DNA of 64,000 nt. It comes from Ciona savignyi. Its lineage: Eukaryota > Chordata > Ascidiacea > Phlebobranchia > Cionidae. Numbering within the stretch: position 1 is the stretch's first letter; each line of letters begins with the position of its first letter. Position numbers and translations under genes: made by a program. The stretch covers positions 231,773 to 295,772 of the forward strand of contig CH003422.1 of the NCBI GenBank assembly GCA_000149265.1, given 5' to 3'. Of this stretch, positions 1 through 12,138 are shown piece by piece. The notes below the pieces were generated by a model that was not told the origin of the DNA, ran no database searches, and saw nothing but the letters and a program-made list of their open reading frames with translations.

Positions 1-1246
1 ATAAAAAAATTACCTAGGGAAATACCCTAAAAAATAACATTTTGTTTTCAAATCATGATTGTGACAGGCACGCCATGTCGCCCCGACATCTACCGTAAGG
101 AAAAATGAAATCGCAATTAAACTTTGGTATTTGTTACACAACATGGTATAGATGAACAGAAACCAAAAGTTTGGGGGATAAATCCAGGGGAATTCCCCGG
201 GGGCGTTAAACACCAAAACGGTATTTAAAAAAAAAAAATTAGCTGTTTTGGGCATGGCGCTTGAACGACTGCTTCAATCTGATTCAGATTTCGTGGAATG
301 TAAGTGCATTACCTACTAATTTAACAATTAGAAAAAATAAAAAAAATTATTTAGGAAAATACCCTAAAAAAACATTTTGTTCTCAAATTATGATTGTGAC
401 AGGCATGGCATAACGCCCTGACATCTACCAAAGGAATAATAGAATAGTAACAAAACTTGGTCATTTGTTAGACAACATGGTCTAAATACGCAGTAAAAAA
501 ATTGTGGGTGATAAATCTAGGGGAATTCCCCTGAGACGTTAAAATCCAAAACGGTTATTTTTCTAAAAAAATTAGCTTTTCGGGCCATAGCGTTTGAACG
601 GCTTCTCTAATTTTGATCAGATTGAGTGGAATGCTGGATCGTTACCCACCCTATGTCAATTAAAAGAAAGAAAACATTTACTTAGGGTAACTCCCTTAAA
701 AACGAACATATGTTCCTGACTCATGATTGTGACAAGCATGCAACATTGCACTGACATCTTCAACAAGGATTCGTCAAATTGAATTAAAACTTTAAGAATT
801 GTTAGATAACATGACCTACATATGTAAAAACAGAAACTTATGTACTAAGCCCATGGGAAATTCCCCGAAGCCATCAAAAACTAAATCGGGCTGTTTTAGG
901 AATTTAGCTTCATTTCACTACAGCGCTTGACAAGAAGCTTTAATTTAAAACATTTGTGGTGAAATGTTCGTAAATCTAAAAAAACGATTGTTTTTTTTTA
1001 CCTACAAATAGAGAAGAAGTTTGGTTTGATAACTTTGGGACCCATGCGTTTATGCTTGCAGAAACAAAAACTACATACTCATTGTATAAGATACAAAATG
1101 TGGTTAGGGACCCTGTAGCAGTAGCATGAATATATGGCATACAACATGTGTTTTACAAATAGTGGTGGTTAAACACGTGTTTGGACACTCTCTAGTTTCA
1201 TTATGGGTCCCATTTGAAAAATTGGGACACATATTGTTTTTGTCCG

Positions 1247-1278
<32 letters not shown>

Positions 1279-4200
1279 TTTTTTTTTCTTTTTTTTCGTC
1301 AAACGCTTGACAGGCATGGCATGTCGCCCCGACATCTACCAGAAGGAAAAATAGAATCGCAATGAGACTTTGCCATTTGTTAGACAACATGGTCTAGATG
1401 AACAGAAACTAAAATTTTGGGAGATAAAACCAGGGGAATTCCCCTGGAACGTTAAAAACCAAAACGGTATTTTTTTTTAAAAAACTAGCTTTTTGGGGCA
1501 TAGCGCTTAAACGGCAGCTCCAATTTGAATCAGATTTGGTAAAATGTAAGTGCATTAGTAACTGATTTAACACTTGAAAGAAATAAAAAAATTACCTAGG
1601 GAAATACCCTAAAAAATAACATTTTGTTTTCAAATCATGATTGTGACAAGCACGCCATGTCGCCCCGACATCTACCGGAAGGAAAAATGAAATCGCAATT
1701 AAACTTTGGTATTTGTTACACAACATGGTCTAGATGAACAGAAACCAAAAGTTTTGGGGATAAATTCAGGGGAATTCCCCGGGGGCGTTAAACACCAAAA
1801 CGGTATTTTTTTTAAAAAAAGTAGCTTTTTTGGGCATGGCGCTTGAACGGCTGCTTCAATCTGATTCAGATTTCGTGGAATGTAAGTGCATTACCTACTA
1901 ATTTAACAATTAAAAAAAATAAAAAAAATTATCTAGGAAAATACTCTAAAAAAAACATTTTGTTCTCAAATTATGATTGTGACAGGCATGGCATAACGCC
2001 CTGACATCTACCAAAGGAATAATAGAATAGTAACAAAACTTGGTCATTTGTTAGACAACATGGTCTAAATACGCAGTAAAAAAATTGTGGGTGATAAATC
2101 TAGGGGAATTCCCCTGAGACGTTAAATCCAAAACGGTTATTTTTCTAAAAAAATTAGCTTTTCGGGCCATAGCGTTTGAACGGCTTCTCTAATTTTGATC
2201 AGATTGAGTGGAATGCTGGATCGTTACCCACCCTATGTCAATTAAAAGAAAGAAAACATTTACTTAGGGTAACTCCCTTAAAAACGAACATATGTTCCTG
2301 ACTCATGATTGTGACAAGCATGCAACATTGCACTGACATCTTCAACAAGGATTCGTCAAATTGAATTAAAACTTTAAGAATTGTTAGATAACATGACCTA
2401 CATATGTAAAAACAGAAACTTATGTACTAAGCCCATGGGAAATTCCCCGAAGCCATCAAAAACTAAATCGGGCTGTTTTAGGAATTTAGCTTCATTTCAC
2501 TACAGCGCTTGAAAAGAAGCTTTAATTTAAAACATTTTTGGTGAAATGTTCGTAAATCTAAAACGATTGTTCTTTTTTTACCTACACCTGGAGAAGAAGT
2601 TTGGTTTGATAACTTTGGGACCCATGCGTTTATGCTTGCAGAAACAAAAACTACATACTCATTGTATAAAATACAAAATGTGGTTAGGGACCCTGTAGCA
2701 GTAGCATGAATATATGGCATACAACATGTGTTTTACAAATAGTGGTGGTTAAACACGTGGTTGACACTCTCTAGTTTTAAACCCGTTGGTGGAAACACGA
2801 GAACGCTATAGCGCGTGTTGAGAGTCATGGAACATTGCTGTAGTTTTTATTCAACCGTAAGTGCCTTATTGTCCATGCAGGATCACCAACTATCCGGGAA
2901 TTGGTTTCGATCCGATTATTTTTCGGTTAATGGTCCGACGCGTTACTAATAGTGATAATCGGCTTGTCATAGCACCGCACGTTAAATTATTTGAACAAGA
3001 ACCGAACCCATTTAGTTATTATGGGTCCCATTTGAAAAATTGGGACACATATTGTTTTTGTCCGTTTTTTTTTTTTCTTTTTTTTTTTTTCGTTTTTTTC
3101 GTCAAACGCTTGACAGGCATGGCATGTCGCCCCGACATCTACCAGAAGGAAAAATTGAATCGCAATGACACTTTGCCATTTGTTAAACAACATGGTCTAG
3201 ATGAACAGAAACTAAAATTTTGGGAGATAAAACCAAGGGAATTCCCCTGGAACGTTAAAAACCAAAACGGTATTTTTTTCTAAAAAACTAGCTTTTTTGG
3301 GCATAGCGCTTGAACGGCAGCTCCAATTTGAATCAGATTTGGTAAAATGTAAGTGCATTAGTAACTGATTTAACACTTAAAAGAAATAAAAAAATTACCT
3401 AGGGAAATACCCTAAAAAATAACATTTTGTTTTCAAATCAGGATTGTGACAAGCACGCCATGTCGCCCCGACATCTACCGGAAGGAAAAACGAAATCGCA
3501 ATTAAACTTTGGTATTTGTTACACAACATGGTCTAGATGAACAGAAACCAAAAGTTTGGGGGATAAATCCAGGAGAATTCCCCGGAAGCGTTAAACACCA
3601 AAACGGTATTTTTTTTTAAAAAAAAGTAGCTTTTTTGGGCATGGCGCTTGAACGGCTGCTTTAATCTGATTCAGATTTCGTGGAATGTAAGTGCATTACC
3701 TACTAATTTAAAAATTAGAAAAAATTAAAAAAATTATCTAGGAAAATACCCTAAAAAAAGATTTTGTTGTCAAATTATGATTGTGACAGGCATGGCATAA
3801 CGCCCTGACCTCTACCAAAAGGAATAATAGAATAGTAAAAAAACTTGGTCATTTGTTAGACAACATGGTCTAAATACGCAGTAAAAAAATTGTGGGTGAT
3901 AAATCTAGGGGAATTCCCCTGAGACGTTAAAATCCCAAACGGTTATTTTTCTAAAAAAATAGCTTTTCGGGCCATAGCGTTTAAACGGTTGCTCTAATTT
4001 TGAACAGATTTGGTGGAATGCTTGATCGTTAGCCACCCACATATGTAAAAACAGAAACTTATGTACTAAGCCCATGGGGAATTCCCCGAAGTCATCAAAA
4101 ACTAAATCGGGCTGTTTTAGGAATTTAGCTTCATTTCAATACAGCACTTGAAGAAAAAGCTTTAATTTAAAACATTTGTGATGAATCCATCGTAAATCTA

Positions 4201-4420
4201 ACACGATTGTTCTTTTTTTTACCTGCACATGGAGAAGAAGTTTGGTTTGATAACTATGGGACCCATGCGTTTATGCTTGCAGAAACAAAAACTACATACT
4301 CCTTGTATAAAATACAAAATGTGGTTAGGGACCCTGTAGCAGTATCATGAATATATGGCATACAACATGTGGTTTACTAATAGTGGTGGTTAAACACGTG
4401 GTTGACACTCTCTAGTATTA
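1..4420. repeat. Nested tandem array of a ~1.6-1.8 kb repeat (about three copies)
   Basis: Large blocks recur almost unchanged: the start of the window reappears near 1585 and again near 3390. The block ending in a GTGGTTAAACACGTG-type motif recurs at about 1161-1197, 2742-2778 and 4381-4416. The T-rich landmark after GGGTCCCATTTG occurs near 1205-1290 and 3023-3090. Each unit is itself made of roughly 300-bp diverged sub-repeats sharing a GACAGGCATGGC-like box, a CGCCCYGACATCTACC box and the palindrome GGGGAATTCCCC. The second copy carries about 240 bp extra (2779-3022) and the third lacks one sub-repeat near 4034. Short ORFs here are by-products of the repeat. I see no transposase or reverse transcriptase. 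It is a satellite-like or non-autonomous composite repeat; the left end is cut by the window. Confidence 0.85.
1243..1295. repeat. Long poly-T tract inside the tandem repeat
   Basis: A run of T broken only by a few C residues. The equivalent tract in the next copy (about 3066-3100) is shorter, so its length varies between copies. Confidence 0.9.
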
Positions 4421-6899
4421 CATATATATTAGTTAGCGGCTTGTGTGAATTCCTCTTTTAATCGACGACTTAATGCGGGACTGTTGTCACAACCAGCAGA
4501 ACCGAGATAAATCAAAATTATTAATTAGGTTATTTCTTTTTAACCCTGATACAAACAGTACTGTATAAAACAATTATAAAACAGAAACAGGAAGAGTCAT
4601 TAAAATATAGACCTCGGTCCTAAATATCCAATATCACAGACGCTGCGGTTAAACCCAAGGAGTACAATAAAACAATAAATGACAATAATAGATCTTGTTA
4701 TTTAAATTACTTTTAGTTAAATCAACAGCGCTGGTTTAACATAATTGTTTATTGTATTGTCCACGCGACCGTTCCTTTTTATGTAGTGTTCCAATATGGT
4801 GCTTCGGAATATTCCATGCATGAATGGTCCCGGGGAACACTGTTACATAGCTACAACTTCCGGCTGCAGAATCTTTGTTTTCTTTACGTCAGTGTATCAC
4901 TGTAACTTTGGTTGACATCTATTCGTCATCGGAAGTTGGGAGGCCTATATAGTGCAGTTTTATAGTGAGTCGTATACAACCAATGCAACTGTCATTATAT
5001 TATTAGGGTAAACGACTTGCAAGTTTAAACAGTTTCAAGCAATAAGTTTTTGCCATTGTCAGCTAGCCTTACCGATATGTAGTACTGAAAGTTTTCCACT
5101 TTTCCATAAGATCTAGGTTGTGAAGATAACATTTTGTGTGAATAGTTATGCAGGCTGTATGGAAAGATAATAGCACACTTTATAAAAATTAAATTAAACC
5201 TAACCATGCTCCAGTTGATTTAACTATGTGCAAAGTATGTCGGATGTCGTTAGATGTATAATTAGTGCACGACCCAATGAATAGTGCAAGTATACCAAGC
5301 TACTAGTTGCAAGTTGATTGCATTTTAACACATTCTGATACACTTGGTAAAAAATTCCCAAAATGGTGATACCAGTAAATAATGGTTAGATTACTGAACT
5401 ACTGTTTTCTTTTAGGTGCATTTGTAATTAAACTAATTTTTCTTTTCTCTTTTTTAATATTAGTCTTTCTCCCAAAAGAAGTTTTATCTTTTGATGCTGC
5501 AGAGCAATATAAGCAACCTTTTCCATACAGTCTCTTGTTGCTTAGTTTTGATTGCACTTTTACTCTGACATAATTTTACTACTAGTTTATCTTTCCAAAA
5601 TAGTGTAAACTTCTCAGGCGGCCCTTACACTACCCCATTAATAAAACACTACCCCATTTATAAAATACACTACCCCATTAAAAAAATCGACGCATCGTAC
5701 ACATTTTTTCACAAGCTATATTAATAAACACAATATAAACTACCGGTACTTAGAAATCTAATATTTTGATCAATGTTACCAATACAGTGCTGGCTCAGCA
5801 TAGAACACCTAAAATTAGGGAAATCATAATTGAAGGCGTTACAATATTGTGCTAAGGACATTTTTAATATAATAAAACCTAGTCCTTCAATATGATATAT
5901 GAAACCTTGTAAAAGATAAAGAAATGCATAGTGCCACTAGATGGCATGGTGCCAAAAATAGGACAACATGAAATGTTTAAGATTTAAATAAAGCTTTATA
6001 TATTAATTGCATGATCCAGTTAAAGCGATAAATGCAGCATGAATCAAGTTGTGCCGTATCCTTTATTAAATGGTAGATGTGTAGACTGTAGATCGTACCT
6101 ATTTTACACCTAAAATTTTTCAAACCTAGTTTCTATTTAAACTTGTTACTTCAGAGCCCAGTGTATTAGACTATTGTTCAAGTTTTTTTTCAACAATATT
6201 AAAAGTTTGTGTAACTTGTACTGATGATATTAAATATAAGTTAACCCTTTTCTGAAGGGATTTGCAATAATATCATGGTTGTGAAGGTATATAAATACAC
6301 AACGAATGTTAGCCTTTGTTTGGTGATGTTCTTTTTGCGAATAGAATTATTATTAAGTCTACATAATATGTATATCATAGAATCACTAATTTAGAAAAAT
6401 TCTTCTCCACTATAAGCCCTTAATGTCAAAATATTAGAATAAAAAAAAATCCAAATGATTATCGGTTCCATTTTGAAAAAAAGGTTTAACACCATATTTA
6501 AATACAAAGACATTTATTGTTTTAGTTAAAGCTAAAAAAGGTTAAAATCAAAATGAATTAGATGTGCAATGATAAATTTTGGTAAATATTCTAGTAAAAA
6601 TTCCCAACTGACCTTACAAAAAAGGACGCCCGTATTTTGTTATATTTAGCATTGATATATGTTGGACTGAAACGAACAATATATTAAAATGTTAAAGAAA
6701 TAAAAGAATTTTATTGGCACTTAAAACTTTAAAAGTAATGCATTCCGTCTAAACCAATACAAATCGAATGGGAATTTCGAAATGAACAATTAAGATTATC
6801 AATAGTCCAATGCACTTCGCAGTCACCCCAAAATTCATTTAATCTTTGTAAATAAATAATGGAAACGGCATAGTTTTTAACCGGTGTTTAGGCAGGAAT
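4421..6899. other. AT-rich intergenic DNA, no gene seen
   Basis: No exon with a recognisable domain or paired splice sites was found. It contains a small direct repeat of an ACACTACCCCATT-type unit, three copies at about 5626-5685. The few ORFs of 60-odd codons (for example on the plus strand around 5382-5573) have no family features. Confidence 0.6.
5626..5685. repeat. Short tandem repeat, three copies of ~20 bp
   Basis: Three consecutive units contain the core CACTACCCCATT separated by A/T-rich spacers. Confidence 0.8.
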
Positions 6900-7240
6900 T
6901 TTTAGCTAATGTAGTGTGGTTGTACACAACTCTATCATAATTATACTTCTTTAACTAAACAACGAAAATTTGTTTGGTTCGGGAACCCATCAGTTATACT
7001 TGCAAAAACAAAACTGTAACAATCAAGTTAAAACTTCCAGAATGTCATGCATCACATGGTGAAGTCATGCACGCATCTGACAAGAATTAGTTTGCTGAAC
7101 ATGGATAACGAGATTAGTTTGTTACCTCAGGGACCCATCTATTTACTTGCATAAATATGTTTACTTGCTCAAACATAGAATACAAATGGTGTTTTACAAA
7201 CAGTGGTGGTTAAACCCCGTGGTTGACACTTTAGTTTCCC
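6900..7240. repeat. Diverged solo copy of the tail of the 1-4.4 kb repeat
   Basis: Around 6980 and again near 7130 the sequence repeats the GGGACCCAT...TTGCA...AAACAAAA pattern of the tandem array tail. It finishes at about 7200-7235 with a GTGGTGGTTAAA...GTGGTTGACACT motif matching the array unit ends. It is a shortened, older copy outside the array, which indicates that the element is dispersed and not purely satellite. Confidence 0.6.
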
Positions 7241-7455
7241 ATTTAAATCAAATCATAATTCCCAAATGGACATCCCTACCTTTGCTATAAAATGTTTGTT
7301 AATAATTTGGGTTTGGTGTTATATTTCCTAATAATGTTAAAATGAATAAACTTTTTTATAAAAAATTCAAAATTAGTTTCTGTTTCAGCTTTCCTCATAA
7401 AACAATATACCTGAATTTTTTTTTCAGCATTGTATCAATATGTTAGCACCTATAA

Positions 7456-7656
7456 CAGTGATTCTTAAACTGGGTTTGATCGAACCCCAGGGGGTGTTTG
7501 ATAAGTCAGTATCAGGGGTTCAGCGGAGATTAGGATAAGTTCACTTTAGGCTCAAGTTTTTTAACAGATATATTTTTTAATTTCAAAGAAGGGTTTGGTG
7601 AATGCCCGCATAAAACATATGGGGTTCGGTACCTCCAACAAATTTAAGAACTACTG
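7456..7656. mobile_element. hAT-type MITE, 201 bp, with intact 8-bp target duplication
   Basis: The element begins CAGTGATTCTTAAAC and ends TTTAAGAACTACTG, an imperfect terminal inverted repeat of hAT type. It is flanked on both sides by the identical 8-mer ACCTATAA (7448-7455 and 7657-7664). An 8-bp duplication is the hAT hallmark. It has no coding capacity and so must have been mobilised in trans. Confidence 0.85.
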
Positions 7657-7664
7657 ACCTATAA

Positions 7665-8864
7665 TATATCATGTAGCAAATGTTTAAAAGCGTTCATTTC
7701 ATTTATGAAAAATCCTTATTTGATTATACTGAACTGTATTTTTGGCCGGTTTAAGACAAAATTTGTCATGATTTATGAAGAAAATGAAAGTTGTAGAAAT
7801 ACTTTCACTTTATTTTCATTGTTCTCATTGTTAAGTTCCAATATAATGTGTTAATGATTGATAAGTACCATATTCAACTCATTTTCACTTTAGTTTAGAT
7901 TGTGATGTCATAAAGCAAAGTGTATATGGTAATTGAGTGTACAAGATCCTGTATGACATCACAATGAGTCACTACCTGTTGGAGGAATACTAGCTACACA
8001 GACAAAGGTAATAACAAGCAGATAACTGTGGTGAACCAATGTTCTATTTATACTAGGTGTATACTGTAAAGCAATATAAACAACTTTTATTTATATTAAC
8101 TGCTGGTCATCTTTAACTTTAGTTTATATACCTGCATCAGTGGCAAAATTAATAATATTTATGTAACATCTATATATAATATGTAAGTATTAATTAACAA
8201 TATTATTTTAATACTAAACATATCTTTTACACTTTGTTCACAATTAAACTTATCCTGAACTGTATTATCAATATAGGATAATTGTGCTCTGACTAACTGC
8301 TTCTAATTTATTTATTAAAATATTTTTCACTTTAAACTTTTACCATTTTGTGTTTTTTGGTATTAAATTCAATACATATCCTAACCGTACTGTGAGAAAA
8401 TAGTTTAAACAACAAAGTTTACTCAATCTTATTACTCAATTTACTGAAGTTTTGTAATTTTATATATTGGTACCGGAACCCTTGCCACTGTTTCCGGAGA
8501 GTTTTGCTATTATTATTATTTTTTATTCTTTGATGATATAGTATGTACCAGTATATTTTATTAAAAGTATGTAAATCACTGGTTTGTTCATTTTATAGTT
8601 TGTAAGCATAAAGTCGTTATTTTAGGTTGTAATACAAAACCACTATTTACATAAATACTCGATTTCTTTAAAACCCTTAAAGCCTATAATACCTTTAACT
8701 TAAAGGTATTGAGTATCGGCGGTGGCCATCCAACCTTTGTTTTATGTCTGATGTATATAAGTCAACCTATTCGATTTTTATTTTATCGCAACATATTCCA
8801 TGACGATGTGCAAACTTGAATTATGAAACCATGTTATGTTTCAGATATCAAGACTCCTGCAAGC
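7665..8864. other. Upstream region and probable 5' untranslated exon of PTEN
   Basis: AT-rich, no coding exon recognised. A good 3' splice-site sequence (TATGTTTCAG) ends at 8844, just before the PTEN start. This suggests that an untranslated first exon lies upstream and that the PTEN coding exon starts at 8845. Confidence 0.5.
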
Positions 8865-10154
8865 ATGTCCAAGATAAAGCGGCTTGTAAGTAAGAACAAG
8901 CGTCGGCACATAGAGGATGGGTACGACCTTGACCTTACTTACATCTGCCCCAATATATTAGCTATGGGTTTTCCCGCCGAGAAGGTGGAAGGATTTTACC
9001 GAAATAACATTGACGATGTAGTTCGGTTCCTAGAAAGCAAGCATGGAAGCAACTACAAAGTGTACAACTTGTGCTCAGAACGAACATATGACACCAAAAA
9101 GTTCCACGGCCGAGTTGCTGCTTACCCATTCGATGACCACAACCCACCGAGATTCGAACTTATCAAACCTTTCTGTGAAGATCTGGACCAGTGGCTTGGT
9201 GTACATAAAGATAACATAGCAGCTATACACTGCAAAGCTGGTAAAGGCAGGACGGGCGTGATGATCTGTTGCTATCTACTTCACAGAAAGAGATTTTCCA
9301 AACCGTCAGATGCTCTCCACTTTTACGGACTTGCTCGAACCAACAACATGAAAGGGGTAACCATTCCCTCCCAGCAGAGATATGTGGGATATTACTGGCA
9401 GCTACTCAACTCCAACTTAGCATATAAACCAAAGACTTTATTACTGCACAGTATTCAGTTTGAAACCCTACCCTTGCAACAAAATGCAAGTTTATTTTTT
9501 GTAGTCAACCAGCTGAAGGTGAAGTTGTACACATCAATTCCAGACTTAGTGATCCGCGGTGAAGATTTTCTCATATTCGACATGCCACAACCCCTTCCAC
9601 TGTGCGGGGATATCAAGATTGAAGTGTTTAACAAACCTGTGATGAGGAAAGACAAAGTTTTCCATTTCTGGTTCAACACTTTCTTTGTGCACCTAGGAGC
9701 ACAAGAAACAGTTTCGGAGCCCACAAGTGAAAAGTCAAATGGAAATGCCCAGCAATATTACAGATGCGCCCATCTGCCCAAAGAAAAGGATATGATTGTC
9801 CTTACATTTAGTAAGAAGGAGCTTGACCGAGCAAACAAAGATGAAGCAAACAAACTTTTCTCTGCAAACTTCCGCGTAATCCTCATATTTAGCCAGATGG
9901 ATGCGCTTCAATCTGCTGCAGGGAGATCCCCCCTTCTTCAAGCAATATCCGGCCACAAGTCGACACTGCCTCCTCCGAGTGACATGGATGATCGGTCAGC
10001 ATCCATCAACTCCTCCATATGCTCGGACACAGAGCCGGAGGACGGGGGAATAACTGACACAGATGATGAGGGGGACTGGGACGGATTGGTTGATGATAGT
10101 GATGTCATAGGAGCCTCTGTGATGTCATCATCCAACCACAAATCCATGCAATAA
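8865..10154 (+). CDS. PTEN: PTEN phosphoinositide 3-phosphatase, coding region in a single exon
   Basis: PTEN removes the 3-phosphate of PIP3 at the inner plasma membrane and opposes PI3K/Akt signalling. The 429-residue product is close to the usual ~400. Residues 1-14 hold the basic PIP2-binding segment (SKNKRR). The phosphatase domain follows, with an acidic general-acid loop (Asp91 in FDDHNPP) and the P-loop HCKAGKGRTG (catalytic Cys123, Arg129). A C2 domain covers roughly residues 190-350 (GDIKIEVF, KDKVFHFWFNTFF, ANKDEANKLFSANF). The tail is rich in Ser and acidic residues, like the phospho-regulated tail of vertebrate PTEN, but it ends in SMQ, so the vertebrate PDZ ligand (TKV) is absent. 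An in-frame ATG at 8823 exists, but a 3' splice site at 8844 and alignment to the known N-terminus favour 8865. Vertebrate PTEN has nine exons; here the coding region has none interrupted, so introns were lost or this is an old retrocopy that remains intact. Confidence 0.95.
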   Translation: MSKIKRLVSKNKRRHIEDGYDLDLTYICPNILAMGFPAEKVEGFYRNNIDDVVRFLESKHGSNYKVYNLCSERTYDTKKFHGRVAAYPFDDHNPPRFELIKPFCEDLDQWLGVHKDNIAAIHCKAGKGRTGVMICCYLLHRKRFSKPSDALHFYGLARTNNMKGVTIPSQQRYVGYYWQLLNSNLAYKPKTLLLHSIQFETLPLQQNASLFFVVNQLKVKLYTSIPDLVIRGEDFLIFDMPQPLPLCGDIKIEVFNKPVMRKDKVFHFWFNTFFVHLGAQETVSEPTSEKSNGNAQQYYRCAHLPKEKDMIVLTFSKKELDRANKDEANKLFSANFRVILIFSQMDALQSAAGRSPLLQAISGHKSTLPPPSDMDDRSASINSSICSDTEPEDGGITDTDDEGDWDGLVDDSDVIGASVMSSSNHKSMQ

Positions 10155-12138
10155 GAGCCATGCCTATGTTCCTATATTATTCAGTTGTGCATCATATTAT
10201 CCCATTGTTCTATTTAATAGCTTAATTTTCTTTTTTATACAACGGAGTCAGCAGTGCAATCAAATATTTGTGCACCCATGCTAACCATGGCTATTTCGAT
10301 TCTATGGCGTCACAAGTCATTAATTAAAGTTGATGTTTCATATTTAAACCTGGATCCAACTCTGTGCCTTCAACCTTCGATCATTTATTACTGCTTGTTA
10401 CGTGACAGCTCAGTTTGGGTCGTCATGTGGCCCAATTATTTGTGCATTAGAATTGCGTGGTTGTTTATCATTCTATTAATCAAGACTCGTTTTTATTCTA
10501 TCCACTGCTTCGTGGCATTGTGTGAGATAATATAACCACCGTGCCGGTATATGTTTGAATATATTGTTGTACATGTGTCAACTGATGCAAGGCATCTGAA
10601 TTACTTAACTTTATGCTCCTGTCGCATGGATAACGCATAATCAGTATGTGGTAAGTAAACCATATTGCTTGCCAGTTCAAACCAGCACTGGTCAAATTAA
10701 TGGTTGTATAACCGTAAGATACCCCATGTTTCCAACCCTACCAATACAGAGCATCAATTAAACACACACCAATAACTAGCAACCCGCCTGTGACTAAACA
10801 TATTGGTATTGTCATTACAACAATAATGACCGGACACATTAGAATGCCCGGTTTGATAGAGAAATGGATAGTCCAATTCCTTGAAGTTTAAAATCCTTTA
10901 TCGTGTTATTTAGAAGTTTACCACTTTATTTTGTGGGCCCAAATTTAAACATGGTGTTGCTCCATGCTCGTTTTTTGTACAAGGCGTCCATTAATTTAAG
11001 CTAGCCAATATTTGTTTGTCAATCCAACAAAAGATATTGAACTACTTCCTGGCAGCGCCATTACACACAACATTTGGCTCATTCTCTACCTCCTTTTTTC
11101 TCATCTAAAACTTTCTCCCTCTTCTTCGGAAGAGATTTCTTATTTCGTCCTTTTTCTCGGGTCATTTTCCTAATCTTCTCTCACATTTCTTTGCTTTTTT
11201 CTGTCAGACTGCATCTGCTCCTTCCATCTTTCTCTATTCGTTCTCTCACTTTTCTTGCTCCCTTCTCTCATCTCTCTTTATACACGAGTCATCTCTCCTA
11301 TTTTCTGTTTTATCTTACCGGCCTTACTTTTTCATACGAGGCGACGCCCGCTAATCAATTCAGCTGTTTAACTGCAAGTCTGTGTCTCGAAGTGACATTT
11401 CGTTGTGAAACAACAGGCCTTCATTTCGCAGATGGTAGGTCATTACTTCCCATTTGTAAGTTTCAAATGTACTGTGGTATGTATTGATAAATGAGCGTAG
11501 TTTACAAATAGATCTTATGTAACTGGAACTGCAACGTAAGCAGCTAGCTGTAGCACTTAAATAAATGTACTGAGGATAGGACAGTTTTGTAATCAGTTCC
11601 TATTTTCAAAAAATAAGTGGGTATATCTGGTATGACGTCATATCTCCCTTCCTTTGTCTTGCAGACTACCGACATTTAAAGCCTAGTTGTTTTCCTGTTT
11701 AGTTTCAACTAAGAGTGATAGGATTCCGGGTAATAACAAGAGCGACTGGAAGTGCGAAAGGTAGACAAGCCAGCTGATAATGTTTGGCGCTACTATTAGT
11801 ATAACCGTTTGTTAGAGATTCCAGTTTTTCGGGAAACAAAAGTAAAATTATCAAAACTAAAGTTAGGTTATGTCTCACACATTTTTACAAGGTTGAGTAA
11901 CAGCACACCGCTATTTTATTATCCATCATAATAACAATGTGCTATTAAACTGAGCTATGCAGCTTCGTTGCTTTTCCTGCCAATTTTATTATCAACCTTT
12001 ATAGTGACGGTTTTTTATGGCACATAGGACATAAAAATAAATTATTATTCTCCTTTTATACAAACCGTCGTTGTACAAACCGTCGTTCTGCTTAATATCA
12101 TTTTAATATGTGTTATATTACAGACATTCTAAATAACA
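10155..12138. other. Intergenic region between PTEN and the PDZ-ZM gene
   Basis: No gene recognised. It begins with the PTEN 3' untranslated region. From about 11060 to 11350 the plus strand is strongly pyrimidine-rich (long CT/TTC runs), which creates a spurious 137-codon ORF of Ser/Phe/Leu composition. A short direct repeat (ACAAACCGTCGTT) sits at about 12060-12086. Confidence 0.6.
11060..11350 (+). repeat. Pyrimidine-rich tract
   Basis: About 290 bp with pronounced C+T bias on the plus strand (CTCCTTTTTTCTC, CTCCCTCTTCTTC and similar), upstream of the PDZ-ZM gene. It is a strand-biased low-complexity tract of unknown role. Confidence 0.7.

Noticed and set aside
2861..3283. 140-codon plus-strand ORF and similar ORFs with poly-Phe or poly-Lys in the first 4.4 kb
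   Set aside because: They are read through the tandem repeat and its poly-T tract, recur with each copy and differ by frameshifts; no protein family features.
11074..11487. 137-codon ORF rich in Ser, Phe and Leu
   Set aside because: Its composition comes from the pyrimidine-rich tract; no domain, signal or splice context.
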